The notes under the pieces were generated by a model that was not told the origin of the DNA, did no database searches, and saw only the letters and a program-made list of their open reading frames with translations. A program made the position numbers and the translations under genes. A stretch of 35,222 nucleotides of DNA from Limivivens sp034101475 (GTDB taxonomy: Bacteria; Bacillota; Clostridia; Lachnospirales; Lachnospiraceae): NCBI GenBank assembly GCA_034101475.1, contig JAXEJQ010000067.1:1-35222 (forward strand), read 5' to 3'. Positions 13,428 through 22,784 of the stretch are shown here, in pieces. Each line of letters starts with the position of its first letter. Position 1 is the stretch's first letter.

Positions 13428-15866
13428 CTACTTCGTGAATTTCGCTTTGCTGCTGATCCCTCTGGAGATCAGCAATTTCTTGTACGCGTTTCCTTTACCG
13501 GAGGGTACTTTCACAGAAGCTTTGCTGTAGGTTCCTGTGAAGGCTTTGCTTCCAACCGTTTTGGAGGTCAGGTTTTTTGATTTGATTGTAATTGTTTTCA
13601 GATTTTTACAGCCATAAAAGGCTTTGCTTCCGATCTTTTTCAGGCTGGCGGGAAGGGTCACCTTCTTTAATGCCGTACACTTGTAAAAGGCACTGGAACT
13701 GATGGCGGCAACCCTGGAGCCAATGGTAAGGGTGGACAGCCTGGAACATCCGCTGAAGGCAGAAGAGCCAATGGCCGTCACCTTATTCCCGATGACTGCC
13801 TTTGTGAGCTTTTTGCAGCCATAGAACGCATTCTTTCCAATGGAGGTGACATTGCTTCCAATGGAGACGGATTTTAGATATTTGTTGTTTTTAAAGGCAT
13901 TGGCGGCAACGGAGGTCACTTTGCAGGTGACGTGGTTTACGACAATGGTTGCCGGAATCTTCACCGAAGTTTTTTTCGCATTGACCGGCTTTACATACTC
14001 TACGGTCGCTTTTGCGGAGGTGCCGGCGGTTTTGATTTTGTAATAGGCGCCGCTGGCGCTGTCTTTGATCTGTGTTCCCTTGGGCGGGGTGGTATACTTC
14101 TTGATTTTGAAGGATTTCCGGACAGAACCGGTGTAGATGCCCTTCCCGGTGACGACTGCCGCCGCGGTACCGGGCCTGACATTGTTCTCCCAGGTGAGCG
14201 TATAGTCGGTATCTTTTTCCAGCGTTTTGCCGTTATACGTAATGGTCAGTTCAGGCTTGAGAGCTTTTCCTGTATAATATTGATCCGGAATCGTGGAGAA
14301 AGTACACTTGCTCAGCGGAATCTCCAGGTTCGGGTCCTGGAAAGAGAGATTGCTGTTTTCGGCAAAGGCTTCGGCCGCGGAGCCGGTTTCTCCATGGATG
14401 ACCAGACTGCCGGAGGCATCCTCAAAAGCATCCGCTGATATTTCCGTGACAGATGCGGGAATGGTAATCTCAGTCAGACCCGGGCAGAATGCAAAGGCCT
14501 GGCTGCCAATGGTGTCCAGACCATCGGGCAGAGTGATCCCGGTAAGGGCACTGCAGCCGACAAAGGCCCCGCTTCCGATGTAAGACAGCTGTGCGCCGGA
14601 CGGGACGGTGACGGTTGTCAGTTTTTTACAGTATCCAAAAGCACTGGAGGAGGATTCCCCTTCACAGCTTCCGTCTTCAATTTTCCGGAGGGAGGCAGGA
14701 AGGGAAACACTTCGGAGAGACTGGCAGTTATAAAATGCACTGCCGGAAATCGCTGTAACCGGTATGCTGTCCACAGAGGCGGGAATCACCACATCCACCG
14801 GCGATCCCGTGTATCCGGTAACCGTGGCCGTGCGCTCTTCTGTAATGGTGTAGATAAGACTGTCCCGGGTAAGGGTGGAGATTTTCCCGACATAATCGGA
14901 AGCAGCCATGGGATGTTCCCTGTTGAAGTCGGCGGTATTGTATTCCGGGGAGCGTTCATGATCCGGGAAATTCGCATTGCACTTCAGAAAACAGGAATAG
15001 CTGCCAGCCCCGGCATCCCAGGTACTGTCCACGTTATAGTAGGAGTTCCCCAGCTTTACGATATTCCAGCCGTGGGGGCCGCCGGCTCCGATACCGCTGA
15101 CGACCCTGCAGTCGATACCGGATTCCTGCAGAAGGCGGTACAGCAGGGAAGCGTAGCCCTGGCAGACAGAGGTTCCGTTTATCAGGGCCGCGTAAGCGGA
15201 ATATTTCAGCAGATAACTGTTGTCCTCGAGATGGGTGTAATCATAGGTAACATGGCTGCAGACATAATCATAAATGGCCTTGATTTTCTGATAGTCATTC
15301 TCCATTGCGGAAATCCCCAGGCTGTTCAGAACCTCCTTTACTTTGGCTGTCACGGCTTTTTCCTGTTCAGCGGTGGTGGAATATATAAAACCGGCCGTGA
15401 GAGTGTAATAATAGGTGCCGTTTTCGAAGGAATAGAACATGCGCATGGAACCACCGCAGACATGGTAAAGCAGGTAATCCCCCTGGGTGCAGACACCGGT
15501 TTCTTTCTTGGCCTCGGTAATCCAGCTGTCAAATTCCTCAAAGGACAGTTCGGAAGAGCACTGATAGTATAAGGTAAGGGTCTGCTGCCGGTTTTCCATG
15601 GCTCTGCGCAGAGCTGAGACCAGAACGTTTTTGTCGGTCTCATAAGTCGTTCTGGGAACCGGGGAAGAATCGGCAGCCTCTTTCTGCCGGAAAATGCTCT
15701 CGTCCAGGACATCCTTATACAGAGGATTCAGGAAGATGCGGGTCTGTACGGAACTCTTCGCTGTACCGGTCTCTTCTGCCCGGGCGTCAGAACGGACAGA
15801 CAATCCGACAGACCAGATCAGACAGAAGGTGAACAGCAGTGAAAAAAGCAGTTTTTTTGTTTTCAT
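13428..15866 (-). CDS. secreted transglutaminase-like / BspA leucine-rich repeat protein
   Basis: This encodes 812 residues with a signal peptide (MKTKKLLFSLLFTFCLIWSV, cleavage near ARA at about 30). Residues about 185-285 form a transglutaminase-like domain whose full triad is visible: C235 (TSVCQGYA), H265 (GGPHGWN) and D280 (NVDSTWD). Residues about 330-490 hold BspA-type repeats (LRSVSLPASLRKI, LTGITLPDGLDTIG). Then comes an Ig-like module (about 505-580, YTGKALKPELTITYNG) and five more BspA repeats to the end. There is no LPxTG motif. Such proteins are exported and may crosslink or cleave peptides, or bind host or neighbouring cell surfaces. Five bases after the start is a GAGAGGGA ribosome site on the minus strand. 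It is a single gene with a terminator inside the opposing LysR gene. Confidence 0.9.
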   Translation of the reverse strand: MKTKKLLFSLLFTFCLIWSVGLSVRSDARAEETGTAKSSVQTRIFLNPLYKDVLDESIFRQKEAADSSPVPRTTYETDKNVLVSALRRAMENRQQTLTLYYQCSSELSFEEFDSWITEAKKETGVCTQGDYLLYHVCGGSMRMFYSFENGTYYYTLTAGFIYSTTAEQEKAVTAKVKEVLNSLGISAMENDYQKIKAIYDYVCSHVTYDYTHLEDNSYLLKYSAYAALINGTSVCQGYASLLYRLLQESGIDCRVVSGIGAGGPHGWNIVKLGNSYYNVDSTWDAGAGSYSCFLKCNANFPDHERSPEYNTADFNREHPMAASDYVGKISTLTRDSLIYTITEERTATVTGYTGSPVDVVIPASVDSIPVTAISGSAFYNCQSLRSVSLPASLRKIEDGSCEGESSSSAFGYCKKLTTVTVPSGAQLSYIGSGAFVGCSALTGITLPDGLDTIGSQAFAFCPGLTEITIPASVTEISADAFEDASGSLVIHGETGSAAEAFAENSNLSFQDPNLEIPLSKCTFSTIPDQYYTGKALKPELTITYNGKTLEKDTDYTLTWENNVRPGTAAAVVTGKGIYTGSVRKSFKIKKYTTPPKGTQIKDSASGAYYKIKTAGTSAKATVEYVKPVNAKKTSVKIPATIVVNHVTCKVTSVAANAFKNNKYLKSVSIGSNVTSIGKNAFYGCKKLTKAVIGNKVTAIGSSAFSGCSRLSTLTIGSRVAAISSSAFYKCTALKKVTLPASLKKIGSKAFYGCKNLKTITIKSKNLTSKTVGSKAFTGTYSKASVKVPSGKGNAYKKLLISRGISSKAKFTK

Positions 15867-15996
15867 AACGCGTCCCTCTCTTTTCCGGAATAATATTTCT
15901 TTTCTTTGAGTTTACCATATTTGTCCGGCAAAAGAAAGCGATCATTTGCGCAGGGATGACCATTAAAGCTGCGGCGGAAGGCTGAATCCTAACCCG

Positions 15997-17343
15997 TTAT
16001 GCAGTTGTCCAGGAAGCTCTGGCCATCCGGCGCATGGATGCATAATAGGCGATTGCCAGAGGAATGCAGGCTCCGATCCAGGCCAGTGGGTTGGCGAAGC
16101 ACGCGCCGGTGAAGCCTGCCAGCCTTACGAGAATCAGAGCGGCAAAGGCGCGCATGATCAGTTCCATGATACCTGCGATGGTGGGCACGAGCCCGTTTCC
16201 AAGCCCCTGGAGAGTAAACCGGTAAATAAACAGCAGTGCCAGAACCCAGTAGAGGGAGCCGTTGACGGTAAGGTATGTTTTGGACAGAGAAAGAACCTCT
16301 GTTTCCGCGCTGCTGACAAAGATGGATGCCAGGCTGCTTCCGAAGACCGCATTGACCGCGCCCATCACCAGGCTGAAGCTGACGGACATGCAGATGCACT
16401 GAAAGACGCCTTTTCTGATCCGGTCAATTTTGCCCGCTCCGTAATTCTGCGCTGCGTAGGTTGCCATGGCGGAGCCGAAGGAGCTGACTGGCAGGGTGGC
16501 AATGGTGTCAATTTTCTGGGAAGCCGTGTAGGCCGCCACAGATAAGGCTCCCAGGCTGTTCAGGGCCGACTGCAGTGTCAGGGCACCGATGGCAATGATG
16601 GAGGACTGGAAGGCCATGGGCAGAGCGATGTTGAAATGCCGCAGGATTTCCCTGCGGTCCAGCTGAAAATGCTTTCGTTCCACCCGAAAGGCGGGCAGCT
16701 TTTTCAGAATGTAGACGAAGCAGCAGATTCCGGAAACCAGCTGGGAAAAAACGGTGGCAATTCCCACACCCGCAACACCCAGGTGAAAGACCAGAATCAG
16801 GGCCAGATCCAGGAGAATGTTCAGGAAGCAGGCGAAAACCAGAAAATACAGGGGGACCCGGCTGTCGCCCAGGGCGCGCATCATGTTTGAGGCAAAGTTG
16901 AAGAGCACGCTGGCGGAAATTCCATAGAAAATGATCAGGATATAGGTTTCGGCATCGTCAATGATTTCCGCAGGCGTCTGAAGCAGTTCCAGGGCCGGGC
17001 GGGCCAGAAAGACAGCCAGAACCGTCATCAGCAGCGCTGTGGCGGCGCTCAGAACCAGACTGGCGGCAAAGCTGCGTTTCACGCCTTCGCTGTCACCGGC
17101 ACCGAAGCGCTGGGCTGTGATGATGGACAGGCCGGAGGTAAATCCATTGGCAAATCCAAGTATGAGAAAAGACAGGCTCCCGGTACACCCGACGGCAGCC
17201 AGAGCGTTCACTCCAACGGTGCGTCCGACGATTAACGTGTCAGCCATGCTGTAAAACTGCTGAAAAATGTTTCCGATAATTAATGGCAGGGAAAACAGAA
17301 AAATCAATTTTGCCGGATTCCCAGAAGTCATACTCTTTGTCAT
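15997..17343 (-). CDS. MATE-family efflux transporter
   Basis: This encodes 448 residues. ATG 17343 is preferred, with GGAGGG seven bases before it; an upstream TTG would place the ribosome site inside the gene. About twelve membrane helices are present. The N-terminal MTSGNPAKLIFLFSLPLIIGNIFQQFYSMADTLIVGRTVGVNALAAVG is the MATE hallmark, and the second half repeats it (FQSSIIAIGALTLQSALNSLG, SFGSAMATYAAQNYGAGK). It should be a sodium- or proton-driven exporter of organic cations or metabolites; the substrate is unknown. TATAAT on the minus strand at 17382-17377 is a likely -10. It is divergent from an AraC-type regulator that may control it. Confidence 0.93.
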   Translation of the reverse strand: MTKSMTSGNPAKLIFLFSLPLIIGNIFQQFYSMADTLIVGRTVGVNALAAVGCTGSLSFLILGFANGFTSGLSIITAQRFGAGDSEGVKRSFAASLVLSAATALLMTVLAVFLARPALELLQTPAEIIDDAETYILIIFYGISASVLFNFASNMMRALGDSRVPLYFLVFACFLNILLDLALILVFHLGVAGVGIATVFSQLVSGICCFVYILKKLPAFRVERKHFQLDRREILRHFNIALPMAFQSSIIAIGALTLQSALNSLGALSVAAYTASQKIDTIATLPVSSFGSAMATYAAQNYGAGKIDRIRKGVFQCICMSVSFSLVMGAVNAVFGSSLASIFVSSAETEVLSLSKTYLTVNGSLYWVLALLFIYRFTLQGLGNGLVPTIAGIMELIMRAFAALILVRLAGFTGACFANPLAWIGACIPLAIAYYASMRRMARASWTTA

Positions 17344-17536
17344 GTGACATCCCTCCAAAGTGTTTTGTTATCCCCCATTATAGAATTTTCTTTCCAAAGA
17401 GGAATGTAATTTTCTGTACTTTAGATGTGCAATATTGTATACTTAGCAGAGGATCATGTTCAGAGATCTGTGCGTATGAAGGAAAAGGAAGAACCTGTAT
17501 GCAACACCTGCGTGTCTGGCGGAAAGAAGGAAGAAT

Positions 17537-18412
17537 ATGTGTATAACATCCTGTGATATGACGTATTCGGATTTGAATCCGAAGTTCTTATATTCTTATG
17601 TTCACCTTAGAACAGAGGATAACATGGAGCATTGCCATGATTTTGTGGAAATTGTGATTGTCCTGAAAGGGAAGAGCCGCTATATCATCGAAGGGCGGGA
17701 ATATGTGGCAGAGGAAGGAAATTTTCTGGTTCTCAACCCGGGGACCCATCACCGATGCCTGGCAGATCCGGTCAGTCCGGCGAAGGAGTGCTATCTTGCG
17801 TTTACCGATGTGGAGTATGTCAACTGCCCGAAAGGTTATCTGCCTTTGTTTCGGGATTATCAGATCATTGCCCGGCCTCCGGAAATACTGAAAAAGGAAC
17901 TTTTTGAGCTGTGCGGAGCCATTGAGGCGGAGGCCAATTCCTGTGAAATTGGGAAATATTTCATGCTGAAATCCTATCTGATTCAGGTTCTGTGCCTGAT
18001 CGAGCGGTTTCGGAGGCAGGAGCAGGAGGTAGAAGAGGTACAGAAAAAGAAACGCGCTGTCCAGTGTGAATTCAAATCGGTAAATAAGAAATACGTGATT
18101 CAGAGAATTACGGATTATATGGAAACGCATTACCGGGAGAAGATTTCCCTGGATCAGATTGCTGAGAATATGTATCTGAGTCCCTACTATATTTCCAAAC
18201 TGTTTAAAAGCGAGACCGGAGATACGCCCATCAATTATCTGATCAGCCTTCGAATGAAAAAAGCCAGGGAAATTCTGGACAAATCGCCGGAATGCAGCGT
18301 TCAGGATGTGGCGGCAGCCGTGGGTTATGAGGATGCGTATCATTTCAGCAAACGGTTCAAAAAATACTATGGAATGTCGCCGCTGTATTATAAGGCACGG
18401 CTGCACGGGTAA
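17537..18412 (+). CDS. AraC-family transcriptional regulator
   Basis: This encodes 291 residues from ATG 17537, preceded by AAGGAAG. The N-terminal cupin carries EHCHDFVEIVIVLKGKSRYIIEG and LVLNPGTHHRC (about residues 30-80), the usual effector-binding barrel. The C-terminal domain (about 190-290) has two helix-turn-helix motifs: ISLDQIAENMYLSPYYISKLFKSETGDTP and VQDVAAAVGYEDAYHFSKRFKKYYGMSP. The ligand is unknown; AraC proteins of this build usually sense sugars or small metabolites. Its position divergent from the MATE exporter suggests that gene as a target. A possible -10 is TATACT at 17438-17443. Confidence 0.92.
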   Translation: MCITSCDMTYSDLNPKFLYSYVHLRTEDNMEHCHDFVEIVIVLKGKSRYIIEGREYVAEEGNFLVLNPGTHHRCLADPVSPAKECYLAFTDVEYVNCPKGYLPLFRDYQIIARPPEILKKELFELCGAIEAEANSCEIGKYFMLKSYLIQVLCLIERFRRQEQEVEEVQKKKRAVQCEFKSVNKKYVIQRITDYMETHYREKISLDQIAENMYLSPYYISKLFKSETGDTPINYLISLRMKKAREILDKSPECSVQDVAAAVGYEDAYHFSKRFKKYYGMSPLYYKARLHG

Positions 18413-18481
18413 GGGCAGAAAGGAAAAACGGAGAGACCTGGCGGATCAAAAGTCCTGGGATCGGCGGACAAGGAGGAACGC

Positions 18482-19795
18482 ATGGAGACTGCGAAATTTT
18501 TGGAAATCATGGACCTGGCGGAGAATCTGAAAAAGAATACCCGCCATTCCTGGACCTCTTCCGGAAGACGGGAAAGTGTGGCAGAGCACAGCTGGCGGCT
18601 GGCTCTGATGGCCTGTTTTGTGAAGGACGAATTTCCGGAAGCGGATATGGACAAGGTCATGAAAATGTGCCTGTTTCATGATATGGGAGAGGCATTTACC
18701 GGGGATATTCCGGCGTTTTTGAAGAAAGACAGCGATGAGAAAGCAGAAAGCGCCCAGATTACGAAATGGCTGAAAACCCTTCCGGAGCCGTACCGCAGAG
18801 AGCTTACGGAGCTGTTTGCGGAAATGGAGGCGCTGGAATCTGTGGAAGCAAAAATTTATAAGGCACTGGATAAGATGGAGGCGCTGATTCAGCATAATGA
18901 GGCGGATATTTCGACCTGGCTGCCGCTGGAGTATGAGCTTCAGATGACCTATGGAACGGAGGAGGTCCGGTTTTCAGAGTATATGCAGCGGCTGAAGAGG
19001 GCGGTCAATCAGGTATCCCGGGAGAAAATGGAGTCTGCAGAGAATGGAAGCAGAACACCGGGGAATGGAGGAGACGCTTCGGAAAACGAAAGCGAAAATA
19101 CCGGGGACGGAGGAGCTGTCCCAAGGAAGGGAAGCGGAGCAGATCCCGGCCCGGAAGAAAGGATCAAGGAAATGGCAAATGAGAATCAATGGCTGGACTG
19201 GATCATTGAGCTTCAAAGCCTTGCCCAGAGCGGCCTTTATTATGGAAAAGATGTCTATGACCGGGAACGGTATGAGCGGATCCGGGAGATTGCGGCGCTG
19301 ATGATGAGCAGGCTCTCAGACCAGCCTCTGAAGACCGTAAGGGATTTATTCTGCAATGAAACCGGATACCAGACTCCCAAGCTGGATACCCGCGGAGCAA
19401 TCTTTAATGATCAGGGGAAAATTCTGCTGGTCCATGAGAAAAATGGAACCTGGTCCCTGCCTGGCGGCTGGGTGGATGTGAATACCTCGATTAAGGAAAA
19501 TGTGGAAAAGGAAGTCTGGGAGGAGGCCGGACTTTTGGTGACGGCGGAACGGATTCTTGCGGTGGAAGACCGGAATAAACACAACCTTCCCAGATATGCC
19601 TATGGAGTCTGTAAAATATTTCTTTTGTGCAGTGTACAGGGCGGAAGCTTCCGGGAAAACAGCGAAACTATGGAAACGGCTTATTTTTCGGAAGAGGAAT
19701 TGCCGCTTCTGGCAGAAGAAAAGTGCAATGAAGAGCAGATCCGCATGTGTTTCGCGGCATATCGGGATGAGAACTGGAAGCCGTTTTTTGACTGA
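18482..19795 (+). CDS. HD-domain phosphohydrolase fused to a NUDIX hydrolase
   Basis: This encodes 437 residues in one uninterrupted frame. Residues 1-180 form an HD domain of the YfbR/5'-deoxynucleotidase type with metal ligands H36 (VAEHSWRLA), H66-D67 (LFHDMGEAFTGDIP) and D130. A low-complexity linker rich in G, S, E and N (about 181-225) follows. Residues about 233-300 match the helical N-terminal domain of one NUDIX subfamily (WLDWIIELQSLAQSGLYYGKDVYDRERYERI), and residues about 305-437 form the NUDIX domain with box GGWVDVNTSIKENVEKEVWEEAGL at 328-351. The box has T335 and K343 at the usual E and R positions, while the metal-binding EExG glutamates remain. Both halves act on nucleotides, so a joint nucleotide-clearance role is plausible. 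It starts 69 bases after the AraC gene and is followed by a DUF554 gene. Confidence 0.9.
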   Translation: METAKFLEIMDLAENLKKNTRHSWTSSGRRESVAEHSWRLALMACFVKDEFPEADMDKVMKMCLFHDMGEAFTGDIPAFLKKDSDEKAESAQITKWLKTLPEPYRRELTELFAEMEALESVEAKIYKALDKMEALIQHNEADISTWLPLEYELQMTYGTEEVRFSEYMQRLKRAVNQVSREKMESAENGSRTPGNGGDASENESENTGDGGAVPRKGSGADPGPEERIKEMANENQWLDWIIELQSLAQSGLYYGKDVYDRERYERIREIAALMMSRLSDQPLKTVRDLFCNETGYQTPKLDTRGAIFNDQGKILLVHEKNGTWSLPGGWVDVNTSIKENVEKEVWEEAGLLVTAERILAVEDRNKHNLPRYAYGVCKIFLLCSVQGGSFRENSETMETAYFSEEELPLLAEEKCNEEQIRMCFAAYRDENWKPFFD

Positions 19796-19846
19796 GAAAG
19801 GGCAGCTTCGGGAGATTACGACAGAGATCAGGAAGGATATACGAAG

Positions 19847-20572
19847 ATGAGAGGAACAGGAACCATTGTAAATATTGCGGCAGTCCTGCTGGGAGGAGGT
19901 CTGGGGCTGTTTCTGAAAAATGGATTAAAGGAGCGGTATCAGCAGATTCTGATGCAGGCTCTGGGACTCTGCACCATGTTTATCGGGGCAGCAGGCGCAT
20001 TGAAGGGGATGTTTCAGGTCAATGGAAGCAGTCTGGAAACAGGCGGAACCATGCTGATGATCGCGTCCCTGGTGATCGGCTCTCTGGCTGGAGAGTGGAT
20101 TGATATTGAGCAGAAAATGGAAGGCTTCGGAGAGTGGCTGAAGGCACGTTTCGGAGGGCAGAATGATAACCGGTTTGTGGAAGGCTTTGTGGCCACCTCT
20201 CTGGTGATCTGTGTGGGAGCCATGGCCATTGTGGGGGCCCTGGAGGACGGACTCACCGGAGACGCGTCCATGCTGTATGCCAAGGCGGTTCTGGATGGGG
20301 TAATTGTTGTGGTTTTTGCTTCCACCTATGGAAAAGGAGCGTTGTTTTCTGCCGTTCCAATCGGAATCTGGCAGGGCGGCATTACCCTTTTTGCCGGGGC
20401 GCTGCAGCCGATTCTGACGGAGCAGATTATCGCGGATATGTCCTTTGTGGGGAATATGCTTATATTCTGCGTGGGCGCCAACCTGTCCTTCGGAAAGAAA
20501 TTCCGGGTGGGAAACATGCTTCCGGCACTGGTGGTGGTAATCCTGTATGACCTGATTCTGGCAGCTGTATAA
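19847..20572 (+). CDS. DUF554 (YqgA/YdfK-type) membrane protein
   Basis: This encodes 241 residues from ATG 19847 with GGAAGG upstream. It begins MRGTGTIVNIAAVLLGGGLGLFLKNGLKER, the DUF554 opening, and continues with about seven membrane helices and the conserved FVEGFVATSLVICVGAMAIVGALEDGLTGD and FSAVPIGIWQGGITLFA. The function of the family is not established; it is predicted to be a transporter-like protein in the cytoplasmic membrane. It follows the HD-NUDIX gene by 51 bases and is probably co-transcribed with it. Confidence 0.93.
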   Translation: MRGTGTIVNIAAVLLGGGLGLFLKNGLKERYQQILMQALGLCTMFIGAAGALKGMFQVNGSSLETGGTMLMIASLVIGSLAGEWIDIEQKMEGFGEWLKARFGGQNDNRFVEGFVATSLVICVGAMAIVGALEDGLTGDASMLYAKAVLDGVIVVVFASTYGKGALFSAVPIGIWQGGITLFAGALQPILTEQIIADMSFVGNMLIFCVGANLSFGKKFRVGNMLPALVVVILYDLILAAV

Positions 20573-20687
20573 CCTGCTTCCGGACAAGGCGAAAGGCCTG
20601 CGGATGAGGCTGTAGGCGCCGATTTGTGAAGGTGCGAAACAGACAGGAAAACCGAATCGGGGAGAAAGAAAGGCAGGGGATTGGAAT

Positions 20688-21662
20688 ATGGAGAAAGAAT
20701 ATCAGGTTTACTTTGAGGGGAATTTCTGGGGGCACGCAAAAGGGGAGCGCCCCGGTAGGAAAATTCCGGTGGAAAAGGAGTTTCAATGGGATCAGAAGCT
20801 GTGGCGTCTTCCGGCGGTCTATTCCTGTACCGGGGGCCTGGCAGTGATTTTCTGCATCCGGATTCCGACCCGGGAGATCCGGGCTTTTCTGGAAAAATGG
20901 AATTCGGAACGGAGGCTTTCGCCTCTCACCCATGAGGAATATGAACAGATGGAACAGGAAAGCCCCTTTTCTCTGGACTTCCGGGTAACCGCAAAGGTAA
21001 ACGGAAGGGAACTGGAACGAAAAGACATGTGCGGCACGGCCTGGCATCCCTGTGGGGAAGAACGGGAACAGATTGACCTGGAAGCGGAAGAGCTGATGGA
21101 GGCCTTCGGATGCGACCGGCAGTTTGGCTGGTATTTTGTAAAGACAGCCTTTCCATGGGGGACGAAGAGCAGACCGGAAATCCGGTCCCTGTCCTTTGAA
21201 TTTCGGAAAAATCCGGTTTCGGTTTTCGGCCTGCGCTTTTCAGTGAAGGAGGGAGAACGAGAAAGAGAGCTGTCCTTTGTCCATCCGGTGACCGGGCAGG
21301 AGCATACCCTGCAGATTCTGAGCTGTGAACAGGAAAGACTTTCGGATCAGAGCTTTCCGGAAAGAGAGGGATGGGAGTTTCCAGGGAATTGTCTGGTTCT
21401 GACTTACCGGGTATTGCCGGAAATCTCCGGAACGGATTTCCGGATTCAGGACTGCGCGGAAAGTGATCCGGCCAGAAAAATCGTGGCAGAAGACCGATCC
21501 GGCAAAGTCTGCGGCGCGGTTTCCGCCGCGATTCTGAACCGGCATGAGCCGGATGTCTGTACGGTGTGTTCCGCCCTGCATTTTGAGCCGGTGAGGGAGG
21601 CAGAGTGGAGAATGCTCTTTTACAGAAAAGATCCGAAAGAATTTTCTTTGGAGGTGCTATAA
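20688..21662 (+). CDS. hypothetical protein, 324 residues, no known domain
   Basis: This encodes 324 residues from ATG 20688, preceded by AGGGGA. No signal peptide or membrane segment is visible. The sequence is rich in charged and aromatic residues, with many short beta-like stretches (YQVYFEGNFWGH, LAVIFCIRIPTREIRAF, RSLSFEFRKNPVSVFGLRF, ELSFVHPVTGQEHTLQIL). Its C-terminal HPVTGQEHTLQI and WRMLFYRKDP motifs may be conserved landmarks. I do not recognise a family. Its stop codon lies three bases before the aldo/keto reductase start, and that gene's ribosome site (GGAGG) lies inside this one, so the two are translationally coupled and may share a task. Codon use resembles its neighbours, so recent transfer is not indicated. 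Confidence 0.8.
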   Translation: MEKEYQVYFEGNFWGHAKGERPGRKIPVEKEFQWDQKLWRLPAVYSCTGGLAVIFCIRIPTREIRAFLEKWNSERRLSPLTHEEYEQMEQESPFSLDFRVTAKVNGRELERKDMCGTAWHPCGEEREQIDLEAEELMEAFGCDRQFGWYFVKTAFPWGTKSRPEIRSLSFEFRKNPVSVFGLRFSVKEGERERELSFVHPVTGQEHTLQILSCEQERLSDQSFPEREGWEFPGNCLVLTYRVLPEISGTDFRIQDCAESDPARKIVAEDRSGKVCGAVSAAILNRHEPDVCTVCSALHFEPVREAEWRMLFYRKDPKEFSLEVL

Positions 21663-21665
21663 AGA

Positions 21666-22712
21666 ATGAATTATAAAGTATTGGCTCATACGGATCTGGA
21701 ACTCAGTAATCTGTGCCTGGGAGGCGGACAGTTTGGAGCAAAACTGAACCGGGAACAGGCCTTTGGGATCCTGGATGCTTATGTGAGAGCGGGAGGAAAT
21801 TTTATTGATACAGCAAACGTTTACTGCCGTTGGATTCCGGGCGCGGAAAACAGCAGTGAAAAAATTCTGGGAGAATGGCTGAGATCCAGGGGAGTACAGA
21901 AGCAGGTGGTCATTGCAACCAAGGGCGGTCATTATGATCTGGCTCATCCGGAAAGAAACCGGGTGAACCGGGAAGAGGTCAAAAAGGATCTGGAGGAAAG
22001 CCTGCGCTCGCTTGGATTGGAGACGATTGACTTTTACTGGCTGCACAGGGATGATCCGGAAAAGCCTGTGGAGGAAATCATGGATCTGCTGGAAGGGTTT
22101 CGGAAGGAAGGAAAGATCCGGTATTATGGCATTTCCAATTATTCTCCGGAGCGGATCCGGCAGGCGAAAACATACCTGGAGAGCCGGGGTGTTCCCGGTC
22201 CCTGGGCTGTTTCCAATCAGTGGAGCCTGGCCGTTTTAAATTCGCCCGAAGAGAGAAAGGCGGATCCCACCCTGGCGGCCTTTTCAGCCGAAGAATTTGC
22301 GTGGCATCAGAAGACCGGAGTTCCGGTGATCCCTTATTCGTCCACAGCCATGGGATTTTTTGAAAAGCTGAAAAGAGCTGGCGTGTGCGTACAAAACGGA
22401 CAGCTGACAGATCCGGGAAAGGCGGAGGAGATGCTGCCTCCATCGGTAAAGGCATCCTACTGGATTGAACAGAATCTGAAAATATATGAGAAGCTTCTGG
22501 ATATCCAAAAGGAAACCGGGCACAGCCTTCAGGCGCTGTCCGCGGCGTATCTGCTGCATCAGCCCTTCCAGGTCTTTCCGGTGGGAAGCGCCCGGGATCC
22601 GGAACAGCTTGTGGGTTTCCTGGAGGCTGATGAAGTCACGCTGGAGAAAGCCTGGGTTTCGGAACTGTCTGAACTGTGGAAAGCGCCTGCAGGATCCGGA
22701 CAGGGAGTCTGA
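21666..22712 (+). CDS. aldo/keto reductase
   Basis: This encodes 348 residues of a (beta/alpha)8 NADPH-dependent oxidoreductase. The catalytic tetrad is D48 and Y53 (FIDTANVY), K86 (IATKGG) and H127 (YWLHRDD). Cofactor-binding elements are visible towards the C-terminus (FPVGSARDPEQL). It belongs to the long-chain aldo/keto reductase group that includes YajO- and YhdN-like proteins; the substrate is unknown, probably a sugar aldehyde or xenobiotic carbonyl. It is coupled to the unknown gene upstream. A CwlD-like amidase follows after 72 bases. Confidence 0.92.
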   Translation: MNYKVLAHTDLELSNLCLGGGQFGAKLNREQAFGILDAYVRAGGNFIDTANVYCRWIPGAENSSEKILGEWLRSRGVQKQVVIATKGGHYDLAHPERNRVNREEVKKDLEESLRSLGLETIDFYWLHRDDPEKPVEEIMDLLEGFRKEGKIRYYGISNYSPERIRQAKTYLESRGVPGPWAVSNQWSLAVLNSPEERKADPTLAAFSAEEFAWHQKTGVPVIPYSSTAMGFFEKLKRAGVCVQNGQLTDPGKAEEMLPPSVKASYWIEQNLKIYEKLLDIQKETGHSLQALSAAYLLHQPFQVFPVGSARDPEQLVGFLEADEVTLEKAWVSELSELWKAPAGSGQGV

Positions 22713-22784
22713 GGCCGAGGTTGGATGGTATATTTCCGGCAGCTTTTGCTTATACATGTAGAAATATTCGGAGTGTTGAAATGT

